DNA from: JAURNZ01 sp036337715
GTDB lineage: Bacteria > Pseudomonadota > Gammaproteobacteria > Comchoanobacterales > Comchoanobacteraceae
Assembly (NCBI GenBank): GCA_036337715.1
Contig: JAYZDS010000009.1
Location: forward strand, 62,001-126,000
Direction of reading: 5' to 3'
DNA: 64,000 bases
Numbering within the stretch: the stretch's first letter is position 1; the number at the start of each line of letters is the position of its first letter. Of the stretch, positions 17,338-26,352 are shown piece by piece. The notes under the pieces were generated by a model that did not search any database, was not told the origin of the DNA, and was given only the letters and a program-made list of their open reading frames with translations. The position numbers and the translations under genes were made by a program.

Positions 17338-18477
17338 ATGCAAGGGTTAATCACTTTTTCTTTTACTGGTTATCTTATATACACAATGGTAGTGACTCAC
17401 ATTACCATCATGGCTGTAACTATTTATCTTCACCGCCATCAATCTCACAGAGCTATTGAGCTTGCACCACTAGCAAGTCATTTTTTTCGTTTCTGGCTTT
17501 GGCTAACTACAGGCATGAAAACAAAAGAGTGGGTTGCCGTACACAGATGTCATCATGCGCGAGTGGATACTGAGGCTGACCCACACAGTCCTGTAACTCA
17601 AGGCATCCATACAATATTATGGAAAGGAGTTATTCCCTATAGAAATGCTGCTTGCCAGGCAGAGATACTTGAAAAACACGGCGCAGGCACACCTAATGAT
17701 TGGATAGAGAATAATCTTTATTCTAAATACTTTTTTGTTGGCATTTTATGTCTTCTAGTGTTTAACTTTATTCTCCTTGGATTACCAGGATTACTTATTT
17801 GGATTGTTCAAATGACCTGGATTCCTTTTTTTGCTGCAGGCGTAGTCAATGGCATAGGTCACTATTTTGGTTATCGCAATTATGATACTGCTGATTACTC
17901 CACGAACTTTTTTCCTATTGGCATCATTATCGGTGGAGAAGAACTTCATAACAACCACCATGCTTTTCCATATGCCGCCAACTTGTCTAGAAGGTGGTTT
18001 GAACTTGACATAGGATATCTTTATATCAAGTTATTTGCTTTCCTTGGGCTTGCCAAAATAAAATATACAGCTTCAAGACTGAATTCCCCCATCCCAAATA
18101 CTGATAATTGGGGCTTAAAACAAATCAATCAATATAAACTTTATCTTTTAAGTGCTTTTGACACTTCAGTAAAAAAAGTAATACTCGAACGACATAACTT
18201 GCCGAGGCGACTAAAAAAAATAATATTAAAATCCCAACATAGATTGTCCAATAAAGAATTAACAAAGTTGTTAGCCATATGCAATGAAAACCCTCAATTG
18301 AATAAAGTGGTTGAATTAAAGAATAGTTTATACAATATTTTACATAATTCACCCGTACCTAAGAAGATTAGATTGCTAAAAGATTGGTGTAGATCCTGTC
18401 AAGAATCCAAAATAAATTGTTTAATTGAATTTTCAACTTGGTTACAATCTACTATTGGAGACAAGCAACATGTTTAA
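17338..18477 (+). CDS. acyl-CoA (delta-9 type) fatty-acid desaturase
   Basis: Inner-membrane di-iron desaturase expected to introduce a double bond into acyl chains, an oxygen-dependent route to unsaturated fatty acids. Three histidine boxes are clear: HRHQSH near residue 32, HRCHHAR near 77 and HNNHHAFP near 204, with hydrophobic spans between. The 379-residue protein has a C-terminal extension of roughly 120 residues rich in lysine and leucine beyond the last box. No Shine-Dalgarno precedes the ATG; a TATTAT lies five bases upstream. The last 8 bp overlap the OmpA-like gene. Confidence 0.92.
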   Translation: MQGLITFSFTGYLIYTMVVTHITIMAVTIYLHRHQSHRAIELAPLASHFFRFWLWLTTGMKTKEWVAVHRCHHARVDTEADPHSPVTQGIHTILWKGVIPYRNAACQAEILEKHGAGTPNDWIENNLYSKYFFVGILCLLVFNFILLGLPGLLIWIVQMTWIPFFAAGVVNGIGHYFGYRNYDTADYSTNFFPIGIIIGGEELHNNHHAFPYAANLSRRWFELDIGYLYIKLFAFLGLAKIKYTASRLNSPIPNTDNWGLKQINQYKLYLLSAFDTSVKKVILERHNLPRRLKKIILKSQHRLSNKELTKLLAICNENPQLNKVVELKNSLYNILHNSPVPKKIRLLKDWCRSCQESKINCLIEFSTWLQSTIGDKQHV

Positions 18478-18946
18478 ACCATTTATTATTATCACCTTGA
18501 TTTGTTCGTTAGCATTTTCAGATGACGCACAAAACAAAACAGTGTCCAACGATAGTCAACTGAAACAGTTTCCTATCATTAGTGATGACGTTGTTTATTT
18601 ACCGAGCGCAAACCGCTACATTTACTCAACCGACAAGTTATTAACTAACAATCACCAATATAAACCCCAAGCAATCCCAATTTTAAACAAAATTGTACCA
18701 CTTGCTATGAAAGCACGCGTCGTTAACATATATGGCTTTACTAATGAGTCTTTGAAAGGCCCCATTGGCATAAAAACCAGTGGTGAGCAAGCACAGATGA
18801 TTGCCGATTATTTATGGTCACAAGGGATTCAACTTGAAAAGATGAATATTCGTGGCATGGGCTACCAAGAGCCTCGTATTAATTCGTCCAATGATGTCGA
18901 ACAACACTTTTTTAATCGTAGAATTGAGATTGATTTAATCCCATGA
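18470..18946 (+). CDS. OmpA-like peptidoglycan-binding exported protein
   Basis: Exported protein of 158 residues with a signal peptide (MFKPFIIITLICSLAFS) and a C-terminal OmpA/Pal-type domain (about residues 70-158). Recognisable parts are VVNIYGFTNES, GEQAQMIADYLWSQGIQLE, IRGMGYQEPR and the closing FNRRIEIDL, which match the family's peptidoglycan-binding motif. There is no beta-barrel and no lipobox, so it is probably a soluble periplasmic wall-binding protein. The frame extends to 18425, but the ATG at 18470 has GGAG ten bases upstream and gives the signal peptide. It overlaps the desaturase gene and the next frame. Confidence 0.78.
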   Translation: MFKPFIIITLICSLAFSDDAQNKTVSNDSQLKQFPIISDDVVYLPSANRYIYSTDKLLTNNHQYKPQAIPILNKIVPLAMKARVVNIYGFTNESLKGPIGIKTSGEQAQMIADYLWSQGIQLEKMNIRGMGYQEPRINSSNDVEQHFFNRRIEIDLIP

Positions 18947-18954
18947 GGTTCACC

Positions 18955-19644
18955 ATGTTTGCAAACCGGATTTTAATATTATTAAGCATGTTAGGCTTAT
19001 CGCTCTGTTATGCTGACAGCCATAAGGTCACGGATGTTATCTGTAGTGGCAATACATCTCTTTTTGTCGATGGTAAAGAACCAATCAATAATAACCTTGA
19101 TGCCAAAAACATTATCGTTGAGGACGGTGTAATGATCATCTCTGGTGGTAATTGGCATATTAACATCCCCAAAAAGATTAACAGCTTGTCCCTACATGAC
19201 AATTGCCAATTCAAGGCCAAGCATTGGGATGGCCACATATCAAATTTTATTCATAACTCAAAAAATGATGCAATCATGGATGGCTTTTTCAATATTGACA
19301 AATTATTAAAAACTGGTAGTGGCCGATTATTTATTTATTGGTTAAATGACAATGACGATTTTGTTGCTACTGTTGAGGCTGGTAAAGTCTATATAGCAGG
19401 GCAGGTAAAAAGATTAATTTTACAAACCACTGGAAATAGTCACTTTGATGGCCAGCACTTGATCTCAAGACGTGTGCTCCTAAAAGCTGCTGATCAAAGC
19501 ACAGCTCAAGTGCATCCAGTACATGCGTTAACTGTATTTAGTATTAACCAAAGCCATGTTGGCTATGTCAGGCCTGTATCATACAGTAATCTTTCAAGCA
19601 TTGATGAAAGTAGCATTGTCATGGAACCATTCAGACAAGACTAA
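18955..19644 (+). CDS. exported GIN/DUF2807-like beta-rich protein
   Basis: Exported protein of about 229 residues with signal peptide MFANRILILLSMLGLSLCYA. The mature part is rich in alternating hydrophobic and polar residues with regular turns (INSLSLHDNCQFKA, LILQTTGNSHFDG, LTVFSINQSHVGYV), resembling the right-handed beta-helix of GIN-domain (DUF2807) proteins. Function is not known; surface adhesion or envelope roles have been suggested for the fold. An ATG at 18943 overlaps the previous stop as ATGA, but the one at 18955 has GAGG six bases upstream. It forms a cassette with the OmpA-like gene. Family assignment is moderate. Confidence 0.6.
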   Translation: MFANRILILLSMLGLSLCYADSHKVTDVICSGNTSLFVDGKEPINNNLDAKNIIVEDGVMIISGGNWHINIPKKINSLSLHDNCQFKAKHWDGHISNFIHNSKNDAIMDGFFNIDKLLKTGSGRLFIYWLNDNDDFVATVEAGKVYIAGQVKRLILQTTGNSHFDGQHLISRRVLLKAADQSTAQVHPVHALTVFSINQSHVGYVRPVSYSNLSSIDESSIVMEPFRQD

Positions 19645-19659
19645 ACACACAAACTATTT

Positions 19660-20559
19660 ATGTCAGAACTAAAACAAAAATGGCAATACGTTGGCCAAAA
19701 TTATGGTTTTCGCGTTAAAGTACCACAAGCTTTAGCAACCACTTTTGATCCTTTAGATCATAATGACCCACTCACAAAGCAATTCATTCCGCATAAATTA
19801 GAAGACTCTAAGGAAGGCTGCATAGATCCGCTAGAGGAACATTCTCTAATCCAGCATGGTATTATCCAAAAATACAAACATCGTGTCTTAATCACGACAA
19901 CTGGGGCCTGTGCCGTTCATTGTCGATACTGCTTTAGAAGACATTTTCCTTATGAAGCTAATAGTATTTTAAAATCACTCGATCAATTAGCCCAATTCCT
20001 TCAAGAGCATCCAGACATAAATGAAGTTATTTTAAGTGGTGGCGACCCATTGATGCTAAAAAATCACCACCTCGAAACCATTTTTAATGTGTTAAAACAA
20101 TCAGAAAATGTTCGCATAGTTAGATTTCATACTCGCATACCAACCGTAAAACCAGAAAGAATAGATATTGGCTTCCTAAAGCTCATTAAGCAGTATTCAA
20201 TGTTTCAATGGGTCATCGTCACGCACATTAATCATGCAAATGAATTCAACCAACTCAATAAACAAGCCATCAAAAAATTACTTGCACTAAAAATAACATT
20301 ACTCAATCAATCAGTACTCCTAAAAGGCATTAATGATTCTTGCGAAACACTCAAAGAACTTTCATTAAAGTTATTTAATGTTGGGATACTGCCATACTAC
20401 CTTCACCAACTCGACCCTGTGAAGGGTGCGATGCATTTTGCAGTAGACATTGACAAAGGCAAGCATATCATGAAGTCATTACAAGCTGTACTCCCAGGCT
20501 ACCTAGTACCTAAATATGTTCAGGAACAACCTGGTATGCCAAATAAGACAATATTATGA
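19660..20559 (+). CDS. epmB: EF-P (R)-beta-lysine pathway lysine 2,3-aminomutase
   Basis: Radical-SAM, PLP-dependent aminomutase converting (S)-alpha-lysine to (R)-beta-lysine for EF-P modification. The cluster motif is C84, C88, C91 in CAVHCRYCFRRHFPYE, followed by VILSGGDPLML and the PLP-lysine region near LLNQSVLLKGIND. At 299 residues it is shorter at the N-terminus than E. coli EpmB (342) and lacks the C-terminal tail of clostridial aminomutases. EpmA and EF-P are encoded 9 kb away in this window. prmC overlaps its stop as ATGA. No strong Shine-Dalgarno is seen. Confidence 0.92.
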   Translation: MSELKQKWQYVGQNYGFRVKVPQALATTFDPLDHNDPLTKQFIPHKLEDSKEGCIDPLEEHSLIQHGIIQKYKHRVLITTTGACAVHCRYCFRRHFPYEANSILKSLDQLAQFLQEHPDINEVILSGGDPLMLKNHHLETIFNVLKQSENVRIVRFHTRIPTVKPERIDIGFLKLIKQYSMFQWVIVTHINHANEFNQLNKQAIKKLLALKITLLNQSVLLKGINDSCETLKELSLKLFNVGILPYYLHQLDPVKGAMHFAVDIDKGKHIMKSLQAVLPGYLVPKYVQEQPGMPNKTIL

Positions 20560-21308
20560 ATCCAGATATAAAAAAACTATTGTTAGCGGGTATAGAAAAT
20601 GCAGTGAAAGAATATCAGTGGCTTAAAGATTATGCCAATTCTGATAAACAACTATCACAATGGGTTGAAGCGCGCGCTATGGGCAAACCACTGGCTTATA
20701 TTTTAGGTCACGTTGATTTCTACGGCCTTAATCTTATTGTCAATGAACACGTGCTTATTCCGCGTTTTGAGACCGAAGAACTCGTTGACATCATTGTTCA
20801 ACGTACTTCAAAAGATGATATTTTTAATATACTTGATTTGGGCTGTGGCTCTGGCGCAATTGCACTTGCCTTAAAAAAAAACTTACCAAAGTCAAATCTA
20901 TTTGCAATAGATTTCAGCATGAATGCTTTAACAGTAGCGCTAGCAAATCAAGCAAAGTATCCAGAGCTCAAAATTCATTGGATACATAGCCATTGGCTCG
21001 ATGCCATTAACCTCAACAATATTGATATTATTGTATCAAATCCACCTTATATTGAGCAAAATTGGCATGATCCCTCTATCAATTATGAACCAAAAATAGC
21101 ATTATACAGTGGTATGGATGGTCTAGAGGATATTAAGGCAATAATAAAACAGTCATGTTGTTTTAAACATCTCCATATCTGGTTTGAACATGGTCATAAA
21201 CATGACCTTGCAAAAATTGTAGGTTCCTCGTGGAACATTGAAAAGTTATATGACCATAGTGGCTCACAAAGATTTACGCATTTAAGTTGTAACAAAAAAA
21301 ATGTTTAA
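20556..21308 (+). CDS. prmC: release factor glutamine methyltransferase
   Basis: Methylates the glutamine of the GGQ motif in RF1 and RF2. The 250-residue protein has the PrmC N-terminal helical part (GKPLAYILGHVDFYG), the bridging PRFETEELVDI, SAM motif ILDLGCGSGAIALAL near residue 92 and the glutamine-binding NPPYIE at 162-167. It is a little short of the usual 275-285 residues. In most gammaproteobacteria prmC follows prfA; here prfA is absent and the gene follows epmB with a 4-bp overlap. The DarT-like gene starts within its last 8 bp. Confidence 0.94.
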   Translation: MNPDIKKLLLAGIENAVKEYQWLKDYANSDKQLSQWVEARAMGKPLAYILGHVDFYGLNLIVNEHVLIPRFETEELVDIIVQRTSKDDIFNILDLGCGSGAIALALKKNLPKSNLFAIDFSMNALTVALANQAKYPELKIHWIHSHWLDAINLNNIDIIVSNPPYIEQNWHDPSINYEPKIALYSGMDGLEDIKAIIKQSCCFKHLHIWFEHGHKHDLAKIVGSSWNIEKLYDHSGSQRFTHLSCNKKNV

Positions 21309-22077
21309 TCCATCAAAAAAAATCACTAAAAAAGATATTCAAGAGCTTTACTACATCACAGATATAGAAAATGTTCCAAGCATATTGGACAAAGGGATCC
21401 TTTCTCATAACACAGTTAAAGACATCCCTCATGTAGACATATCTAACAAAGAGATTCAAGGGCTCAGAGAAAACAAGTTAGTTCCTCTTAACACAACAGG
21501 CAATAAGCTTCCACTTTGGTCTTTTGTATGCTTGTTTGCCCAACCACACAATGCCATGATGTATGTCTCAAGACATAAACATATTTGCGTCATACGATTA
21601 GATAAAAATATTTTAGAACAAGATGATGTAATCATCACAGATCGTAATGCTAGCTGTCAAAACGCAACATTTGCAAAAGCAAGTGACTGGGTACTAACCA
21701 ATGAAACGGCACGATGCTTATATTCAAGGCAATCTTTGCCAACAATGACCAATCAAATCACACATCATGACTATAAGTCCATAAGGCAACTAGAGATACT
21801 TTGTCCACAAAAAGTTGCACAAAAATATATCTTAGGTTTTTTTGTAAAACAAAAAGAGCACATGGAAAAAGTATTAAAAATGGTTACTAATAAATTACTG
21901 TCGTTATCAGTTATTATAAATGATAATATTTTCTTCTTAGGCAAAACAACAAAATTAAAAACGTTTATGCCACTTACATTTAATGCTATCAACGACGACA
22001 TCAAAGATAATCAACCTGTTACAGAAGAGAGTGAGGATTGCACAATCGTTGATGAGATAATTACTTTATCTTTATAA
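21301..22077 (+). CDS. DarT-like (DUF4433) ADP-ribosyltransferase, no adjacent antitoxin
   Basis: The 258-residue protein resembles DarT, which uses NAD to ADP-ribosylate bases of single-stranded DNA. Matching parts are YYITDIENVPSILDKGILSH at the N-terminus, SNKEIQGLRENKLVP with R56 as the NAD-contacting arginine, the CLFAQPHNAMMY strand in place of the usual YVPFYF...PMLY, ITDRNASCQNATF and IRQLEILCP with E165 as the probable catalytic glutamate. A tail of about 75 residues extends beyond the fold. In toxin-antitoxin loci darT is followed by the macrodomain gene darG; here the next gene is a convergent ankyrin gene and no macrodomain protein is in the window. It overlaps prmC by 8 bp. It could be an orphan toxin, a phage-defence remnant or a host-directed effector. 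Confidence 0.72.
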   Translation: MFNPSKKITKKDIQELYYITDIENVPSILDKGILSHNTVKDIPHVDISNKEIQGLRENKLVPLNTTGNKLPLWSFVCLFAQPHNAMMYVSRHKHICVIRLDKNILEQDDVIITDRNASCQNATFAKASDWVLTNETARCLYSRQSLPTMTNQITHHDYKSIRQLEILCPQKVAQKYILGFFVKQKEHMEKVLKMVTNKLLSLSVIINDNIFFLGKTTKLKTFMPLTFNAINDDIKDNQPVTEESEDCTIVDEIITLSL

Positions 22078-22086
22078 TAAAAGCTT

Positions 22087-22707
22087 TTAATTTTCTTTTA
22101 TCATCAAAGTTTCCTGAAAAAAACTTGATTCAGTTGACTCAGCGGTATGTCTAAAATATGAGGGAATGATTAATTTTGATACATTTTTTTTGATATGTCT
22201 TTCTAAGCTATGATTAATGATACTTTCAGTTAAACTTTTATCAGCAACAGCCATTTCATCATCTGATGAAAATAAAGATGTTTTTATCAACAATTTAGAT
22301 ATTTCTTTGTGACCTTTGATTAACGACATATGCAAAGGTGTATAATCCAATGCACTTCTTTCATTTAGCTTTGCTTTTATTTTGGTGTTTGAGCCAGAAT
22401 GAACCAATAGTTTTACTAAAGCAACGTCACCCTTTAAACATGCCATATGAAGAGGCGTGAGCCCCATGTGGTTTGTTATATCCTTATTTGCACCTGCCTC
22501 TATTAAGAAACTGACAAGACTGGATTGATTTGCTCTGACAGATAAATGCAGCAAGGTATTTCCCTGCCAATTTTGTTCATTGATATTTTTTCCATCCCGT
22601 AACATTATTTTTATGTTATTTATGCAACCATTTTCGACAGCTTGCAAAATGCTTCGATCATTATTATTTTCATTTTTTACACTCAGTTTATTTAAAGGTT
22701 CCATCAT
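22087..22707 (-). CDS. ankyrin-repeat protein (small)
   Basis: A 206-residue protein with about four ankyrin repeats between residues 18 and 150, e.g. NTLLHLSVRANQSSLVSFLI and LTPLHMACLKGDVALVKLLV. The C-terminal 55 residues are repeat-free, low in complexity and end in a basic then acidic stretch. There is no signal peptide or membrane span. AAGGA lies upstream; the second ATG (22704) has the better spacing. Ankyrin proteins of intracellular bacteria are often secreted to bind host proteins, but no secretion signal can be established here. It lies 9 bp from the convergent DarT-like gene. Confidence 0.85.
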   Translation of the reverse strand: MMEPLNKLSVKNENNNDRSILQAVENGCINNIKIMLRDGKNINEQNWQGNTLLHLSVRANQSSLVSFLIEAGANKDITNHMGLTPLHMACLKGDVALVKLLVHSGSNTKIKAKLNERSALDYTPLHMSLIKGHKEISKLLIKTSLFSSDDEMAVADKSLTESIINHSLERHIKKNVSKLIIPSYFRHTAESTESSFFQETLMIKEN

Positions 22708-22842
22708 TATTCCTTTTGTAATGTTATTAAATTTGTAAGCTAGATTAAAGTTAAAGTCTCTTTAAAACTTTAACCAATATAACACAATAAATATTATCTA
22801 AAGCTTAAAGAAAAAAAAACTGAAAATTTTTACTAAATAACG

Positions 22843-24201
22843 TTAATTTTTAGACTTTCTGAAGTCTGTCTTATCGTTTTCGAAAAGGCGCTTCACAATA
22901 GGATTAAATATCGTAATTTTTGATGATGTTTTTTTATAATAGGATTCAATTAATTTAGCTATTTGTGTATGACCGCATATCTTTGCAAAACCAATAGAAC
23001 TCTTAACATCTAAATCGTAACTTTTTCTTTCGGCTTCTTCTAAAAACAATTTAACAATTTTTAATGTTCCTGTTTCTATTGCTAAATAGAGAGGTGTATT
23101 GCCTTCGTTATCTTGCATAAAAATATTTACTTTAGACTGTATTAATGTCTCAACAATATCAGGTTGCCCACGTAATACTGCAATATGAAGCGCCGTATAA
23201 CCACGACAATTTTTCCGATCTTTACAAACATTCTTTTGTATGAGCATTTTCAAAATTGGCAACTCTCCTCTAGACGCTGCATATGTTAATGCTGTATCTT
23301 TATTGTTGTCGGTGCATTCTAAATTTGCACCGCTGTTTATCAAAGAAGTCGCTATCTCCCAGCTTCTACCTAATATTGCTAAATGTAATGGCGTATAGCC
23401 TTGACGAGTTTTGGAATTTTTGTCTAAATTAGCATTTATTAATAAATTAAATATAGCATTTTGCTTTTTAAATGCAGCCATATGAAGGGATGTCCAACCA
23501 TCATTGTTTTGAGCATCTTTATTAGCCCCCCTTGCCAAAAATAATTTAACCAACTCTATATGACCAAATTGGACAGCATAATGGAATGGAGTCATGCCAT
23601 TTTCATTTTGTGCATTCACGTTTAATTTAGCTTCGACAAACATCATCACCACCTCTAGATGGCCTGCTTTGACTGCAGTATGTAATGGTGTGTTACCACT
23701 TAAATCACAAATATTTATATTTACATTATTAGACATTAATAATCTGATCAGATTAATATCTCCGTTTTTTACTGCTATTTGAAAAGGTGTTAAACCTTTT
23801 TTAGTAATGACATTTTTTTCAACACCTATATTCAATAAAAATAATACAAGCGCTTGACGATTTCTATCTACGGCATAATGAAATGGTGTGTAAGCTTCGC
23901 TATCCTTTATTTCTACATCAGCGCCTTTTTCAATAAGTAATTTAACTATATCAACATGGCCCATGATAGAGGCGATATGTAGAGCGGTTAAATTAAAATG
24001 AGTTACCTGATTAATATCTGTTGTTTGTTGATTTAATAATTCTATAACTACCTGCAAATTTCCGACCATAACAGCCCTATGAAGCGGGATGGGCACGTTT
24101 TCTAAAAAAGGCACAAATTGATCTAAAAACTTAAAGAATGATTCGTCCTTATTTTGCAAAACGTATGTGTCATTTATTGGCTCTTGATCATGGTTTTTCA
24201 T
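22843..24201 (-). CDS. ankyrin-repeat protein (large, about 11 repeats)
   Basis: A 452-residue solenoid built almost wholly of 33-residue ankyrin repeats from about residue 35 to 415. Typical units are LTALHIASIMGHVDIVKLLI, MTPFHYAVQFGHIELVKLFL and YTALHIAVLRGQPDIVETLI. The first (PLHRAVMVGN) and last repeats are degenerate caps, and a basic tail of about 40 residues follows. No enzymatic domain, signal peptide or membrane span is seen, so it is a protein-binding scaffold. AGGAA precedes the ATG. It is followed by the smaller ankyrin gene 135 bp on. Target and location are unknown; a host-interaction role is inference. Confidence 0.9.
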   Translation of the reverse strand: MKNHDQEPINDTYVLQNKDESFFKFLDQFVPFLENVPIPLHRAVMVGNLQVVIELLNQQTTDINQVTHFNLTALHIASIMGHVDIVKLLIEKGADVEIKDSEAYTPFHYAVDRNRQALVLFLLNIGVEKNVITKKGLTPFQIAVKNGDINLIRLLMSNNVNINICDLSGNTPLHTAVKAGHLEVVMMFVEAKLNVNAQNENGMTPFHYAVQFGHIELVKLFLARGANKDAQNNDGWTSLHMAAFKKQNAIFNLLINANLDKNSKTRQGYTPLHLAILGRSWEIATSLINSGANLECTDNNKDTALTYAASRGELPILKMLIQKNVCKDRKNCRGYTALHIAVLRGQPDIVETLIQSKVNIFMQDNEGNTPLYLAIETGTLKIVKLFLEEAERKSYDLDVKSSIGFAKICGHTQIAKLIESYYKKTSSKITIFNPIVKRLFENDKTDFRKSKN

Positions 24202-24300
24202 TTATTTTCCTATCGGCATTTTGTATCAAAAAACTCTATACACGAAGTAAATAATTTAATTCACTTTCATATACTTTTAACCAATAATAACTAAATATAA

Positions 24301-25605
24301 TCACTTAATAATCGATTTAGCATTCGTTTCTTTTGCGTAATAACCAAACACCAAGCTTAAAACAAAACCAACAGGCAATAACCAGAAAGCAAATTGATAA
24401 TCACTAGATGTATAATGCACCATTTGAGAAGTGTGTATTTTTCCGATAGCATGGTAATTCATGAGCATACCGAAGATATCCTGACAAATTGCACCACTAC
24501 CCATAATCATAAAACTGGCTAGCGCCTCACAAACACCTGTATGTTCAGGCGCATTGCTTTCCGCAATTACAGGATAAGTTAAAACTTGAGTACTGGTTGT
24601 CAATCCCAACATAAAAAATAACAAGCTTAAAACATAAAAATTTAAAACATTTGATAATATTACAATCATTATCAATAACAATGAAAGCCAAGAACCAATA
24701 AGCATTGGCATACGTCTTTTTTTCAAAGAATCAGAAAACGCGCCTACAAGAGGAGACCCAATCATCGTCCCATAAAATATAAAAGAAGTAATACGAGTCG
24801 CATGAATGTGACCAATACCATGAACAGACTCTAAATAGCCCGCGCCCCAAATGGCACCGATCACAAGAATAATGAGATTCATTGCACTGGTGTAACCACC
24901 ACAAAACCAGTTTTGTGTATTTCTAACTGCAACACAAGCACTTTCTTTCAAACCAGCTATGGTTGTTTTTCCAGCAGGATGTACAACTTTCTTCTCAGCA
25001 GAATCAGCAAGGGTGAAAAACATGATTAACCAAAAAATAATACCTAACAACGCATAAGACCTGACTGCAATATGCCACCCATATTGATCAATTAATATGG
25101 CCATAGGCTCTTGTGCTAAAGCCCCCCCAAGCATGCCCATAGTGACTATTAAACCAGATGCAATAGCCATTTTACTTGCTGGGAACCATCGTGAAGCCAT
25201 AACAATACAACCTAAGAAACAAAACGCACCTGCTGTCCCTGCTATAAACCTTGATGCAGCTGCCAGCCAATACGTTTCAGCATAAGAAAAGACCCCGGTA
25301 AAAACCACACTAACAAGCATCCCCATCAAAATGATGACTCGCGCAGACAAGCGGTCTAAAATTAGACCTGCAACAGGCAATAGAGCAACGTTTGCATAAA
25401 TGCTCATTGCAGATAAATTTCCAAGTTGTAGAGCATCAATATGAAAGCTATCAAGCATTGCTGGTCCAAGTGCATTAAACATATTCACTTGTGCAAATTG
25501 GTACATGAAAAATAATGCGGCGACCAAAGTAACTAGCCAAGGCCTTACGGCTGCATAACCTTTTAACTGAGAAAACTGTGTTTCATTAACTGCGTGTGTA
25601 GACAT
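24301..25605 (-). CDS. major facilitator superfamily transporter
   Basis: Inner-membrane carrier of 434 residues with twelve predicted spans in two halves. The loop between spans 2 and 3 reads GLILDRLSARVIILMG, a version of the MFS signature, and the equivalent loop in the second half is GAFSDSLKKRRMPMLIG. A cytoplasmic loop near residues 205-235 separates the halves. The AAGGA ribosome site lies 8 bases before the ATG. It stands alone, with 147 bp to divergent rdgB. Related carriers are common in Legionella and Coxiella; the substrate cannot be inferred. Confidence 0.87.
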   Translation of the reverse strand: MSTHAVNETQFSQLKGYAAVRPWLVTLVAALFFMYQFAQVNMFNALGPAMLDSFHIDALQLGNLSAMSIYANVALLPVAGLILDRLSARVIILMGMLVSVVFTGVFSYAETYWLAAASRFIAGTAGAFCFLGCIVMASRWFPASKMAIASGLIVTMGMLGGALAQEPMAILIDQYGWHIAVRSYALLGIIFWLIMFFTLADSAEKKVVHPAGKTTIAGLKESACVAVRNTQNWFCGGYTSAMNLIILVIGAIWGAGYLESVHGIGHIHATRITSFIFYGTMIGSPLVGAFSDSLKKRRMPMLIGSWLSLLLIMIVILSNVLNFYVLSLLFFMLGLTTSTQVLTYPVIAESNAPEHTGVCEALASFMIMGSGAICQDIFGMLMNYHAIGKIHTSQMVHYTSSDYQFAFWLLPVGFVLSLVFGYYAKETNAKSIIK

Positions 25606-25752
25606 ATGTTGTATTCCTTTGAAAAAAATGAATGTATGCTAAATGTGAAAAAGATATGATTATGATAATAAATTGATTTGGCATGACTTGAACTTCTAAT
25701 ATATTATGTTAATCTCAGAGTAAATTGTCCAGAAAAATTTCTATTTTTAAGT

Positions 25753-26352
25753 ATGAATAAAAACCCAAAAAAACTTGTCTTTGCCAGCCATAACCTTGGA
25801 AAATATAATGAAATGTCAACATTACTGACACCTCATAATATTGATTTAATCTTTCTTGGGGACCATAGCAAGGAAGATATTGAAGAAACTGGACTGAGCT
25901 TTCATGAAAATGCGTTGCTTAAGGCTAGAAAAGCAAGTCAGTTAACAGGATTGCCTGCCTTAGGAGATGACTCAGGATTGTGTGTCAAAGCATTAAATAA
26001 TAGGCCTGGTATTTACTCAGCAAGATATAATGGGATTGGATCAAGCTTTGAGAGTAAAATGTTAAAACTATTAGATGAATTAAAATCAACAGATGATCGT
26101 GAAGCTTTTTTCATTTGTGTGCTGGCTTATGTTAAACAAGACAACGACCCAATACCAAGATTTTTTGAGGGATTATGGCATGGTTCGATTGCAAACCAAA
26201 TCAAAGGATCTCATGGTTTTGGCTATGATCCTATTTTTTTTGATCCTGAACTAAATATGTGCGTAGGCGAGATGAGCCATGACATGAAGATTGAATTAAG
26301 CCACCGAGCTAAAGCCACAAAACTTTTTGTTAATGAGAGACTTCCATTATGA
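25753..26352 (+). CDS. rdgB: XTP/dITP pyrophosphatase (HAM1 family)
   Basis: House-cleaning nucleotidase that hydrolyses ITP, dITP and XTP to the monophosphate, keeping deaminated purines out of nucleic acids. The 199-residue protein has the substrate loop FASHNLGKYNEM at the N-terminus, the metal and base site GLPALGDDSGLCVKALNNRP and the C-terminal SHGFGYDPIFF with SHRAKA. All are diagnostic. The stop overlaps hemJ as ATGA, so the two are co-translated. Confidence 0.94.
   Translation: MNKNPKKLVFASHNLGKYNEMSTLLTPHNIDLIFLGDHSKEDIEETGLSFHENALLKARKASQLTGLPALGDDSGLCVKALNNRPGIYSARYNGIGSSFESKMLKLLDELKSTDDREAFFICVLAYVKQDNDPIPRFFEGLWHGSIANQIKGSHGFGYDPIFFDPELNMCVGEMSHDMKIELSHRAKATKLFVNERLPL

Noticed and set aside
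22750..22774. 8-bp inverted repeat GTTAAAGT/ACTTTAAC between the ankyrin genes as a terminator
   Set aside because: The stem is AT-rich and short, with no T-run after it on the relevant strand; likely chance in an AT-rich gap.
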